Of a DNA stretch of 64,000 bases, positions 44,730 to 54,604 are shown piece by piece. The notes beneath the pieces were generated by a model. That model did not search any database. It saw only the letters and a list, made by a program, of their open reading frames with translations, and was not told the origin of the DNA. A program made the position numbers and the translations under genes. This DNA is from Nostocoides sp. (GTDB lineage: Bacteria > Actinomycetota > Actinomycetes > Actinomycetales > Dermatophilaceae), in NCBI GenBank assembly GCA_016702415.1, contig JADJEA010000001.1:353001-417000 (forward strand), given 5' to 3'. Within the stretch, counting starts at the first letter, position 1. Each line of letters starts with the position of its first letter.

Positions 44730-45856
44730 CGCCCGGACCGCGCCACCATGAGGGCCGTCTCCCGGTGCAATCGTCCGAAGTTGTAGTAGGCCGCGCACGC
44801 CCCCTCCGGGGAGACCATGCAGGTGCCGATCGGCGTCTCGGGGGTGCACGCCGTCCCGAACACCTTGCACTCCCACGGCTTGATGACGCCCTTGAGGACC
44901 TCGCCGCACTGGCACGCCTTGGGATCGGCCACCCGGACCCCGGGTAGCGAGAAGCGTTCCTCGGCGTCCCACTGGGCATAATCCCGGTGGACCTTGAGGG
45001 CCGACTGCGAGATGAAGCCCAGCCCCGCCACTCGAAGTGCGGTCGCAGCTCCATTGTCTCCGGCCATGAGTGCCAGGGCGGCCGGGTTGCCCTCTGGTCG
45101 CACGATCCGCGAGTACTGGTTCTCCACCTCGCAGCGGCCCTGGGTGATCTGTTGGAGCAGCATGTGGACCGAGGCGAGGATGTCCAGCGGCTCGAAGCCG
45201 GCCACGACCAGCGGCTTGCGATAGACGTCGGGCACGAAACGATAGGGCCGCACACCGACGACAGTGGAGACGTGGCCGGGACCGAGGAAGCCGTCGAGGC
45301 GCAGGTCCGGGCTGTCGAGGATCGCCTTGATCGGCGGGACGATCGTCACGTGGTTGGCGAAGACCGAGAAGTTCTCCACCCCGAGCGCTTTCGCCCGGGC
45401 CAGAGTCAAAGCCGTGGACGGTGCAGTGGTCTCGAAACCGACCGCGAAGAAGACGACGTGTCGCTGCGGGTTCTCCACCGCCAGCTTGAGCGCGTCCAGC
45501 GGGGAGTAGACGAAACGCACGTCGGCACCGCGCGCCTTCGCCTCCAGCAGTGAGCCTCGCGAGCCGGGGACGCGCATCATGTCGCCGAAGGTCGTGAAGA
45601 TGACACCGTCCTGCTCGGCCAGGTGCATCGCGTCGGCGACCCGACCCATAGGGATGACACAGACCGGGCAGCCGGGACCGTGGACGAGACGAATATTCTC
45701 CGGCAGCACGTGCTCCAGGCCGTGACGGTAAATCGTGTGCGTGTGCCCACCGCATACCTCCATGAAGGCGTAGTCGCCGTCCTTGGAGAGTTCGGTAATG
45801 GAGCGCACCAGGGCGCGGGCGGCCGCCGGGTCGCGGAACTCGTCGACGAACTTCAT
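44726..45856 (-). CDS. hypD: hydrogenase Fe(CN)2CO assembly protein HypD
   Basis: 376 residues, intact. C35 in EVCGGHTHTIYRHG, C63 and C66 in GPGCPVCVIP and the 4Fe-4S Cys set near the C-terminus (ACQCGEVL, WECKVFG, GTCMVSPEGAC) are all present. HypD works with HypC to build the iron-cyanide-carbonyl unit delivered to the large subunit. It is followed by DUF6390 with a 4-bp overlap and preceded by hypC after 39 bp. Confidence 0.96.
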   Translation of the reverse strand: MKFVDEFRDPAAARALVRSITELSKDGDYAFMEVCGGHTHTIYRHGLEHVLPENIRLVHGPGCPVCVIPMGRVADAMHLAEQDGVIFTTFGDMMRVPGSRGSLLEAKARGADVRFVYSPLDALKLAVENPQRHVVFFAVGFETTAPSTALTLARAKALGVENFSVFANHVTIVPPIKAILDSPDLRLDGFLGPGHVSTVVGVRPYRFVPDVYRKPLVVAGFEPLDILASVHMLLQQITQGRCEVENQYSRIVRPEGNPAALALMAGDNGAATALRVAGLGFISQSALKVHRDYAQWDAEERFSLPGVRVADPKACQCGEVLKGVIKPWECKVFGTACTPETPIGTCMVSPEGACAAYYNFGRLHRETALMVARSGR

Positions 45857-45895
45857 CGTGGTCTCCTTCAGTTCTGCCGTATGCCGTGGTGCCGG

Positions 45896-46168
45896 TCAGG
45901 TGATCGCGCTGGCGCCAAACGCGTCCAGTTCGTCCCGATACTCCTGGCCCATTTTCGCGACCTGCTCAAGCGTCAGTCGGGCCTCGGTCTCGTCGATCTT
46001 CGCCATTGCGAAGCCGACATGGACCAGGACCCAGTCCTCGACCTCGATCCCCTGGTCGGCCAGCAGCCGCACGGAGATGTCGCGGCGCACGCCGGAGACG
46101 TCGACCTTGGCGATGTGGTGGTCGGGGTCGACGATCTCGACGACCCGACCGGGAATTCCCAGACACAT
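45896..46168 (-). CDS. hypC: hydrogenase chaperone HypC
   Basis: 90 residues beginning MCLGIPGRVVEIV, with the essential N-terminal Cys2 that binds iron during cofactor assembly. Other family features are VDVSGVRRDISVRLL and VLVHVGFAMAKIDE. It lies between hypE and hypD. One of three HypC-type sequences in this operon. Confidence 0.95.
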   Translation of the reverse strand: MCLGIPGRVVEIVDPDHHIAKVDVSGVRRDISVRLLADQGIEVEDWVLVHVGFAMAKIDETEARLTLEQVAKMGQEYRDELDAFGASAIT

Positions 46169-46191
46169 GATTTCTCTCCTCAACGGACGGA

Positions 46192-47298
46192 TCAGCAGAT
46201 CGGGGAGGAGGTCGCCAACGAGCATGTCGACAATGCGTGTGCCGCCGAAGGACGTGCGCATGGCGACGACACCCGGTGGCTCCGGGACGACTCGCCGACG
46301 ACGGCGGCAGCCTCCCCCGCCCGGTGTCGCGCGCAGTGCGGCGACGGCGGCGTCGGCGGAGTCAGCCGGGACAACCGCGACGAAGCGGCCCCTCGTTGGC
46401 GACATAGATGGGATCGATGCCGAGCAGGTCGCAGGCGGCGAGGACGACGGGCTGGATCGGCAGAGAGGCCTCGTCGAGGATGACGCCGAGGTCGGTGCTG
46501 TGCGCCAATTCGTTGGCAACCGTGCCGAGCCCGCCGCGGGTGGCATCGCGCATCCAGCGGGTGTCCGGCACCGCTCCCAGCAGTGCCTCGACCTGGCCGT
46601 TCACCGCCGCCGTGTCGGAGCAGATGTCCGCCTCGATCGCCAGCTCTCCGCGCGCGAGCATGACCGCCATGCCGTGCTCGGCGATCGTTCCCGAGAGGAT
46701 GACCGTGTCTCCGACGCGGACCTGCTCCGGGCCCAGGTGCCGCCCGGCGGGCACGACGCCAACGCCGGCTGTCGTGATGTAGAGGCCGTCGGAGGCCCCG
46801 CGCGCCACGACCTTGGTGTCGCCGGTGACGATGGACACCCCCGCCGCTGCCGCCGCAGCGGTCGTATGGCCGACGATGGTCCGCAACCGCTCGATGGGGA
46901 AGCCTCCTCGATGACGAAGGCGGCCGAGATCCACTGTGGCACAGCGCCACCGACGGCGAGGTCGTTCACTGTCCCGTGAATGGCGAGGTGTCCGATCGAG
47001 CCCCTGGAAACTCGATCGGCTGCACGACATACGAGGCGGTGGAGAACGCGATGCGCCCTCCGTCCGTAAGGGAGAGCACCGCAGCGTCGCCGAGTTGCTC
47101 CAACGTCGGGTTGCGGAAGGCGTCGAGGAACACGGAGTCGACCAGCGCGGCCGACGACTTGCCACCGGCGCCGTGGGCGAGGGTGACGACCTCCTCGATG
47201 AGACGAGGGCGGCGTTTGCGCACGGCCTCGATCCGCAGTCGCTGGCGGTCCTCGGCGGACATGGCCGCGTCGTGGCTGCTATCGGTGGGCGGGTTCAC
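46192..47298 (-). CDS. hypE: hydrogenase maturation protein HypE, several frameshifts
   Basis: GTG start at 47298 overlaps the SIS gene stop. In order: VVTLAHGAGGKSS, FSTASYVVQPIEFPG, then (other frame) IGHLAIHGTVNDLAVGGAV, GFPIERLRTIVGHTT, VSIVTGDTKVVARG, RDATRGGLGTVANELA, and VVAMRTSFGGTRIVDML. All are HypE (PurM-like, carbamoyl dehydratase). At least five single-base events, near 47001-47004, 46903, 46389-46392 and 46310-46340, plus one at the 3' end, must be corrected. The C-terminal Cys that accepts carbamoyl should end the protein (..IC stop near 46192). Confidence 0.85.
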
Positions 47299-47959
47299 GC
47301 TGTGTCCTTCGTCGTCGGGGACGTCAGCTCGCGCTGGACGACCTGCCAGAGGCGGTGTCCCACCACCGCCTGGCTCTCCTGGATTCGATGGATCGACTGG
47401 CTGTCGATGGTGACGCAGTGGTCGACGTCGCGTGTCTCGGCAAGCCGCCCCCGGCATACCCGCTGAAGGCAAGGACGAGCAGGCCTCGTGACCGGGCCTC
47501 GGCCACGGCGCGAACAAGGTCGTCGGAGTTGCCCGACGTGGACAGCGCGATGGCGACATCCCCGGGGCGGGCGCGCGCGATGAGTTGCCGGGAGAAGATG
47601 ACGTCGAACCCGATGTCGTTCGCCAACGCCGTCATCACGGCCTGGTCGGTGGCCAGGCTCCATGCCGGGAGCGGCCGGCCGTGGACCGGGCGGGCGAAGA
47701 GGGCGGCCAGCGTCGCGGCATCGGTCGAGGATCCACCATTGCCGAACGTGAAGATCCGCCCGCCGCAGCGCACTCGATCGGCAACGGCCCGGCCCGCCGC
47801 CTCGATCTCGGCACCCCAGCGCTCCAGCGAGGCCGCCTGCAGGGCGGCACTCTCCCGCGCCTTCTCCACCGCCGAGGCTGCGAGGTCACGCAGCAGCGCA
47901 ACGGGGTCGCTCTCCTCGGCGTCGATGAAGGGATAGAGGAAGCTGGTCGCGTCGGTCAT
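47295..47959 (-). CDS. GmhA-like SIS-domain phosphoheptose isomerase, one frameshift
   Basis: About 220 residues. SIS motifs FTFGNGGSSTDAATLAALF and ALSTSGNSDDLVRAVAEA are those of phosphoheptose isomerases. The end GLAETRDVDHCVTIDSQS and SIHRIQESQAVVGHRLW continues in another frame after about 47444, where one base is missing. A GmhA-like gene also occurs in mycobacterial Huc-type operons as I recall; its role in hydrogenase maturation is unclear. Start and stop overlap both neighbours. Confidence 0.8.
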
Positions 47960-48674
47960 GACACCTCGACCCGCGTCAGCGCCGAGCCGGCGTGCACGAG
48001 GAGCAGGTCGCCACGGACCACCTCGCCGACCAGGGTCACGTCCACCGCCTCTTCGCCGGTTGCCGTGCGCACGAGGGCAGGGTCGAAGGGATTCGTCGGG
48101 ACCGTGACCACCTCGGCCAGTCGGCCCTCGTCGCTGCAGGTGATGCACACGTCGTCGGTGCACTCGCGGGGGTCGGTGAGTAGGCCCGGGTGCTCGAAGC
48201 AGACATGCGTCAGCTCCCACAGCAGGTGGTACAGCAGGACGAAACGACCCGTCGACGGGGCCATCGGACCGTCGTCGTCAACCCAGAGGACGTGGTCGGC
48301 CAAACCGGCGCGGGGCCGTGGTCCGTGACCGATCCACAGAACCTCGACGCCCCAGGCCTGGCCTCGGGCCGCGATCGATGTGGCGACCCCGTCGCCGCCG
48401 TGGGCGAGCACGACCACCACGTCGCCCGGTGCCGCGGCGAGGCGCAACTCCTCCACCGGATCTGGCCCGACAACGGCAACCGCCATGAGAGCGCGTTTGC
48501 CCACCACGACGGGGTGAACGAACCCACGGCGACATGGTTGGCATGCGGCGCCCACTGCGGCGCGACCACCCATAGGGTCCCGCCATGCCGAAAGCGTCGG
48601 GCCAGCGCAAAGGACGCCCGGGCGAGATCCTCACCGAGTCTTTTCGGGACCAGCGCCTCGGTGACCGCCGTCAT
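47956..48674 (-). CDS. SIS-like domain fused to a HypC/HupF-type chaperone, one frameshift
   Basis: About 239 residues when repaired at the AA pair 48521-48522. The N-terminal part (ALARRFRHGGTLWVVAPQWA, GDVVVVLAHGGDGVATS, YHLLWELTHVCFEHPG) resembles a SIS/sugar-phosphate-binding fold. The C-terminal 75 residues start CTDDVCITCSDEGRLAEVV and end GDLLLVHAGSALTRVEVS, matching HypC/HupF-type chaperones that begin MCITCSD. A fusion of the two would link sensing of a small molecule with cofactor delivery, which is speculative. Confidence 0.72.
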
Positions 48675-48937
48675 GTCTCGTCCTCGGCACCGGCCGGCTG
48701 CGGCGTGGGCAGGAGTCCCACCTCGCGCATGGTGCGGATCGTCTCCGCGGCGTCCTCGGGTGTGAGCCGAGTCAAGGCATATCCCGCGTGCACGATGGTG
48801 AAGTCCCCCACGGTCAGGTCGGGAAGATAATTCAGTCGGATCGTGCGCGTCTCGCCCGCGAAGTCCGCGTCCGCGAGCAGTCGACCGTCATCCTCGCTCC
48901 ACGTGCGCGTGATCCGCCCGGGCACTCCTAGGCACAT
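48671..48937 (-). CDS. hypC: second HypC-type hydrogenase chaperone
   Basis: 88 residues beginning MCLGVPGRITRTW, with Cys2 in place and the tail VGDFTIVHAGYALTRLTPEDAAE. A GGGAG-like ribosome site precedes the ATG at 48937, but the upstream hypF frame runs into it without a stop. It may be a separate protein or the C-terminal domain of a HypF-HypC fusion. Confidence 0.88.
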   Translation of the reverse strand: MCLGVPGRITRTWSEDDGRLLADADFAGETRTIRLNYLPDLTVGDFTIVHAGYALTRLTPEDAAETIRTMREVGLLPTPQPAGAEDET

Positions 48938-51284
48938 GACCGATCTCCCGTCGTCGTGCTGTCCGCGTATGCGGCCCGCGCCCACGGCCTGCCCCAGGCT
49001 GAGTCCTCCGTCGGTGCACGGCACGACCCGGTGTTCGAGGACCGCCAGGTCAGCGGCAGCCAGCCGCTCGCGCAGCCCGCGACGCAGCAGGGCGTTCTGG
49101 AAGGCGCCGCCGGTGAGGCCGACCGTCGTCACGTCGTGGCGGTGCGCCAGATCGACGGTGAGCCCGCTCATCCCCTCGCAGAGGGCGTCGTGAACCCCGC
49201 GCGCGATCCGGGCACGGTCCACCGCGCGCTGGAGCGCGCGCACCACGTCCCGGACGAGGGTCACCGTGTCCAAGACGGGCAGGCTCGCGGGGCCGGGCAC
49301 GGTGGGGAGGGACACGGCATACGGCGTGCTCGCGGTGCGGGCAAGCGCCTCGAACTCGATGGCCGCCTGGGCCTCGTAGGTCACGTGCCCTCGCACGCCC
49401 AGGAGGGCCGCGAGGCCGTCCCAGAGCCGCCCGACGCTTGTCGTCAGGGGCTGCCCGCCGAGGGCTAGTTGACTACGGACAAGGGCAAGCTCGGCGGGAT
49501 CCGCGCCAGGCAGCAGGTCGCCGACGTCGATGCTAGGCGGTGGTGGAGCAGCGACAGGGCGATGCGCACGGGGCGCCGCACGGCCACTTCACCCCCGGGG
49601 AGGGCGAAGGGCGCGAGGTGCCCGAGCCGTCGGATCGCGGTGACATCCCCGGCATTGAACAGCAGCTCACCTCCCCATATCGCACCGTCGCAGCCGTATC
49701 CCGTGCCGTCCAGCACGATCCCCAGCACCCGGTCACCGAGCCTCCCGTGCTCGGCCAGGAGGGCGGCGAGGTGGGCGTGGTGATGCTGAACCAGATGAAG
49801 AGGTATGCCGTGCCCCTCCCCCCACCGCTGCGCCCAGGCGTGGGTTGCATAGCCCGGGTGGAGGTCGGCGGCGACCACAGTCGGCTGGCTGTCGTGCAAG
49901 GCCAGGAGCTGCTCCACGGTGCGAGCGAACGCGCGCTGGCTCTCGAGGGTCCCCATGTCGCCGACATGGGCGGAGAGGAAGGCCCAGCCGTCCCGCGTGA
50001 GGGCACACGTATTTTTGATCTCGGCCCCCACGGCGAGCACGACCGGCTCGGGCCCCTGCAGGGCGGGGAGGACCACGGGCAATGGCGCGTGCCCACGACT
50101 GCGGCGGATCGGCGTGATACTGCGCTCGTCCGCAGCCACGACCGAGTCCTCGACAGGCACATGAATGGGGCGGTCGTGCGTGAGGAGGACGTCGACCATC
50201 GCCCCGAGTCGGGCGATGGCGTCGTCGTCCTCGAAGGCCAGTGGCTCGTCGCCGACATTGCCCGACGTCATGACGAGAACCGGCGGCGCTGCGCAGCCGG
50301 AGCTCGGGTGCGGCCGCAGCAGCAGGTGGTGGACGGGGGCATAGGCGAGCATCACGCCCAGCTCGTCCAGGCCGGGGGCCACGCTCTCGCACACCACCCC
50401 ACCCGGCTACGGCGAGCCAGGACGATGGGGCGGTCCGGGCCGGTGAGCGCCATCGCGACCGTCTCGTCGACCTCGATCAGCGAGTCAGCGACAGCGAGGT
50501 CGGCAACCATGAGAGCGAACGGCTTGTCCGGGCGACGCTTGCGCTCCCGCAGGACGGCGACCGCCGCCGCGCTCGCGGCGTCACACGCGAGGTGGTAGCC
50601 ACCGATGCCTTTGACCGCGACCACCCGGCCGGTGCGCAGCGCCTCCTGCGCCGCGGCGAGCGCCTCCTCATCACTGGCAAGCGGGCGGCCGGCGTCACGC
50701 AGGGTCAGGGTCGGGCCGCAGTCGTGGCACGCGATCGGCTGCGCATGGTGGCGCCGGTCGGCGGGGTCGGCATACTCACGCGCGCACTCGGCGCACAGGG
50801 GGAAGCCCGCCATGGTGGTGGCCGGTCGGTCGGAGGGGATGTCCGTGATGATGGACAGGCGTGGGCCGCAGTTCGTGCACGTGATGAAGGGGTGGCGGTA
50901 CCTCCGGTCGGCCGGGTCGCACAGCTCGCGGAGACAGTCGTCGCACGTGGCCGTATCCGGCGGGACGAGGGCGCGTGGCCCGTCCGCGATCGCACTCCGG
51001 ACGATGACCATGTCCCCCGGTCTCTCCTCCCGGGCCTGGATGTCCGTCGCGACGCAGGTGGAGACCCGGGCCAGCGGCGGAGCCTCATCGACCAGTCGGC
51101 GCTCGAACTCCGCCACGCGCTCCGGCTCGCCCTCGACCTCGATACTCACCCCTCGCGAGTGGTTCGCGACCGTCCCGGAAAGTCCGAGCGTCTGTCCCAG
51201 AGCGACGACGAAGGGACGGAACCCGACACCCTGCACGACCCCGGTCACCTCGATGCGGCGTCGGCGCAGCGCCACGGCCCTCAC
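48938..51284 (-). CDS. hypF: carbamoyltransferase HypF, at least two frameshifts
   Basis: GTG start at 51284, overlapping the NHL gene stop. Order: acylphosphatase domain VTGVVQGVGFRPFVVAL; two zinc-finger repeats (CDDCLREL, CTNCGPRLSI, CAECAREY, CHDCGPTLTL); YrdC-like GRVVAVKGIGGYHLACDA and RKRRPDKPFALMV; Kae1-like IPLHLVQHHHAHLAALLAE, GTGYGCDGAIWGGEL and LTGGAFQNALLRRGL. Breaks are at the CCCC run 50397-50400 and near 49500. It makes the cyanide ligand precursor from carbamoyl phosphate. The 3' end flows in frame into a hypC gene. Confidence 0.9.
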
Positions 51285-52477
51285 CCTCGCCGCCACAGCA
51301 CGACGCGGTTGTTGCCGGAGTCCGCGACGGCAAGCCGGTCCTCGTGCGCGGCGAGGCCGTAGGGCCAGCACAACGTATCGAGGGCGACGAGTTCCCAGCG
51401 ATTCTCGCCGATGGCACCGTAGTGAGGTTGCGCCAGAACGGCATCCGGGTGGTCGCTCGGTCCGGTGGGGCAGCTGTCAAAGACCAGCACGCGGTTGTCG
51501 GCGGTGTCGGCGACGGCGAGGCCGCCCCCCGCGAGGGCGGCCACGGCATACGGAAAACGCAACTCGCGCCCGTCGTGCTGCCGGTACGGGTTCTCCGTCG
51601 AGCCGGTGAAGTCCTCCTGACCGAAGACCCAATCGGCGGGCTCGTCGGCCTCGGGGTGGCTGGCCCACCCCAAGAGCCGGTGGTCGCCGGCGTCGGCAAT
51701 GACGATGCCACCGCGGCCGTCGGACGCGATGGCGTGCGGCCAGCGGAAAGAGTCCGCTCCCGCGGGTCCGCCGCGGTTCTCGTCGCGATCTGACGGGGTG
51801 GGTTGCCCCAGAACGACATCGGCTTACCGTCGAGGGGGTATGCCGTCCCGCCAGCACAGCACCCGCCGGTTCCCGGTGTCGGCGACATAGAAGCGCCCCT
51901 CCACGAGCGCCATACCGAACGGCCAGTAGAACGTTGACCCGTCCACCATGCCCGCGGCGTTGGGCTCGGTGTCGGTCATGCTCGGTTGCCCGATGACGTG
52001 ATCGGCCGGGAACCCGGCCTGCGTGGGCACCTCGTCCCACACCAGCAGGCGATGGTTCCAGGCGTCGGCCACGACGAGGCGCCCGGCGTCGTCGATGAGG
52101 ACGCCGCACGGCAGGTTCAACCGGTCAGCCCCGCCCCCCGGCCCCTCCGATGTCGTATCCGGCTGTCCCAGAACGACATCTGCCTCTGCACCATCGATCT
52201 CGGGGTGGCCTCGCCAGATCAGCACCCGGTGGTTCCCTGTGTCGGCGACCACGACCGCGTCGTCGCCGAGCCACACCCCGCGGGGTGCGTAGAGCGTCCC
52301 TGACGTCGGGTACGCGGGCGGGAGGAGAAGGCCGCCAGGCGCCGCGGCGCCCAGCACGGCATACGGCTGCCAGGGTCCGTAGCACGGCGGCCAGGACTGG
52401 GGACGCGTCGGCACGCCGAGCCCCGGCCGCACCCCGTGGTGGGGGGCGCCCGACTCGATGACGTGGACGCGGACCAT
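51281..52477 (-). CDS. NHL-repeat beta-propeller protein of the hydrogenase operon, two frameshifts
   Basis: About 398 residues. Repeats of the NHL type recur with the pattern VVADTGNHRVLIWRG, VVADAWNHRLLVWDE, YVADTGNRRVLCWRD, IADAGDHRLLGWA, VADTADNRVLVFD and VADSGNNRVVLWRRG. The frame is disturbed twice around 51815-51840 (one extra C, then one missing G). NHL proteins occur in Huc-type operons, possibly as scaffold or interaction partners. Overlaps its neighbours by 4 bp on both sides. Confidence 0.82.
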
Positions 52478-52797
52478 CAGCCGGCCGCCCGGACCCAGAC
52501 GTGACCGTCGTCGACGCGCAGGGGAAGGGCATCGAGCTGGGCTCCAGGGACGGAGAGACACTCGCCGGTGATCGTGTCGTAGCAGAAGCCGTGCCACGGG
52601 CAGCGCATCGTCTTCTCGGTGACGTCGAGGATCGCGCCGTCCATCCGAAGGCCCTGGTGTGCGCACGCGTTGACGTATGCCGTGAGCTGACCGTCGATGT
52701 GCACGACGAGTGCGTTGACACCCTCCCCGTCGTCGGGTCGCAGGGCTCGAGCGGTGACCTTGCCATCGGGGAACTCATCGATGGAACCGGCTCTCAC
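52477..52797 (-). CDS. Rieske [2Fe-2S] ferredoxin-like protein, possibly C-terminal part of a NifU-Rieske fusion
   Basis: 106 residues from GTG at 52797. The cluster ligands are C45 and H47 (ACAHQG) and C66 and H69 (CPWHGFCYD). It likely carries electrons from the hydrogenase to the respiratory chain. Sequence upstream in the same frame (IIPLSAIGVRPGAREKGW) reads on from the NifU-like gene if one C is added at 52860, so the two may be one protein. Confidence 0.88.
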   Translation of the reverse strand: MRAGSIDEFPDGKVTARALRPDDGEGVNALVVHIDGQLTAYVNACAHQGLRMDGAILDVTEKTMRCPWHGFCYDTITGECLSVPGAQLDALPLRVDDGHVWVRAAG

Positions 52798-53351
52798 CCA
52801 ACCCTTTTCACGTGCACCCGGACGCACCCCGATCGCTGAGAGGGGGATGATCGCGGGCTCGGCTCGTTGGGCACGACCTGCACCGCCGTGATCCCGGGGA
52901 CCCCCTCGGTGAGCGCCCGCTCGACCCCCTCGCGCATCGTCACAGCCGCCATCGAGCACCCGTTGCACGCTCCCTGGAGCCGGACGTGGACCGTCTGCCC
53001 GTCGACGCGCACGAGCTCGACATCCCCTCCGTGCGACTGCAGCTGAGGGCGCACCGCGTCCAGGACCCGCTCGACCTGGGTTGTGACATCGGGACGGATG
53101 AGTCCGTGGCCGAGGAGGAGCAGGCGGACAACGGGCTCATCGACCAGCTCGAAGAGCAACTCCTTGCCACGGGGGTCCTCGCGCAGGTGCCGGATGACGC
53201 GGACGAGGCCGGCACGGTGGAGGTCCTGCGTCGCGGCATACAGGGCCAGAGCGGTCGATCGGGACGCTCCGTCGAGTGCCTGCGCGTCGGCCATCCGCGC
53301 GTCGAGTGCGGCCGCGAGCTCATCGACGTCCCGGTCCTCGGGCGAGCTCAT
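52794..53351 (-). CDS. NifU-like Fe-S scaffold domain protein
   Basis: 185 residues. The C-terminal NifU domain has SHGGDVELVRVDGQTVHVRL and the cluster site C129 and C132 in GACNGCSMAAV. The N-terminal 85 residues are a helical region with a hydrophobic patch (VDEPVVRLLLLGHGL). After residue ~165 the frame likely shifts and should continue into the Rieske gene. It may load Fe-S clusters into HucS or the Rieske protein. Starts with ATGA overlap on the TPR gene. Confidence 0.88.
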   Translation of the reverse strand: MSSPEDRDVDELAAALDARMADAQALDGASRSTALALYAATQDLHRAGLVRVIRHLREDPRGKELLFELVDEPVVRLLLLGHGLIRPDVTTQVERVLDAVRPQLQSHGGDVELVRVDGQTVHVRLQGACNGCSMAAVTMREGVERALTEGVPGITAVQVVPNEPSPRSSPSQRSGCVRVHVKRVG

Positions 53352-54594
53352 GGTGTCGCCTCCGGGATGACCCGGCCCACGCCCTCGGGCACTTGGGCGC
53401 GGGACAGCTCGTCGAGGATGGAGCGGACCGCCATGACAGAGTCGTGGTCCAGAGCTTCCTCGAAGAGCGCCCGGGCCTCGTGCAGTCGTGCCTTCGCCTG
53501 GTCGAAGACGCCGAGGTGAGCCAGCGCATTGCCCTGGTTGGCGAGGACGCGCGCCCGCCCGATCGGGTCGCGGTCACGGTCGCGCCGCGTGAGCACCTCG
53601 TCGTAGAGCTCGACGGCCTCGACCAGGTTGTCACCCTGCTTGATCGACGGCGCGTAGACGAGGGCATTGGCGAGGTTGACCGTCGCGGCGGACCACTCCT
53701 GCGGGTAGGCGTCCGGGGTGAAGACCCGCAGAGCACCGCGCAGGGCCTGCATGGCCACTCCCGAGCGCAGGGTGTCGGACGCCTGAGTCATGGGCATCGT
53801 GAGGTATGCCGTGCCAAGACTGAGGTTGGCCGCCGCCCACAGCGCTGGCGCGCTCTCCTCGGTGACGAGTTGCAGGACGCTGTAGAAGTGGTGGATCGCT
53901 CCGGTGGGAGGCGAGTCCGTCGACGCGGCATCCTCGTGGAGCAGCGTGGCGAGCTGGTGGTGCAACTCGGCCCGGGCGAGCGTCAGGTCGGTGCCCTCCA
54001 GGGCAGTGACCGCCCCCTGCAAGTCGGCGCGAGCGCGGTCGCGGTCGACTCCCGACTCGTGGCCCACCGATCCGGCGTTACCGCGCAGGAGCGCCGAGAA
54101 CGCGGGCGCAACCGGCGCCGCCACGGCGGCTGCCTCGTGGAGCAGCGCGATGGCGCGCCCGGGGTCCCCGCCGACAGCGCCGCGGTAGCCTGCACCGACA
54201 GCACGAGCGCGCGGATCTCCCCGTCGGTGCCGGTCGGGTCCGGGAGGAGATCGGTGTCGCCGATCATGTAGCGCACGACATCGACGAGCGGAGCCAGGTC
54301 GTGGGGGAGTCCGGCGCGGACCGCGTCCGGGTCGACGCCCGTCGGATCGATGACGAACCGGTTGAAGTGGTCGACGGCCCCGTCCCCGGCAAGGTGAGCG
54401 AGAGCGTCGGTGAGCCGCCCGGCATACGCCGCCTCGATCCCGGCGAGCGCCTGCGGCCAGGAGGTGGGCAGGCGGCCTGAGGCCAGTGCCCCCCGGGCCG
54501 GGTCCACCTCGGGCCCTTCCCCTTCGATGAGGAGCATCCCGGCCGGCAGCGGAAAGGTCGCCAGCGGCTGCGGGCGGCGGATCACGGGTGCCAT
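53348..54594 (-). CDS. TPR-like tetratricopeptide protein of the hydrogenase operon, one frameshift
   Basis: About 415 residues when repaired at CCCC 54166-54169. Helical repeats such as ALWAAANLSLGTAYLTMP, AATVNLANALVYAPS and RARVLANQGNALAHLG are TPR-like. The N-terminal part holds FPLPAGMLLIEGEGPEVDP. A TPR protein in this position occurs in mycobacterial Huc operons, as I recall, and may help assembly. Start at ATG 54594 lies 10 bp after the protease stop. Confidence 0.78.
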
Positions 54595-54604
54595 GGATTC
54601 ACTC

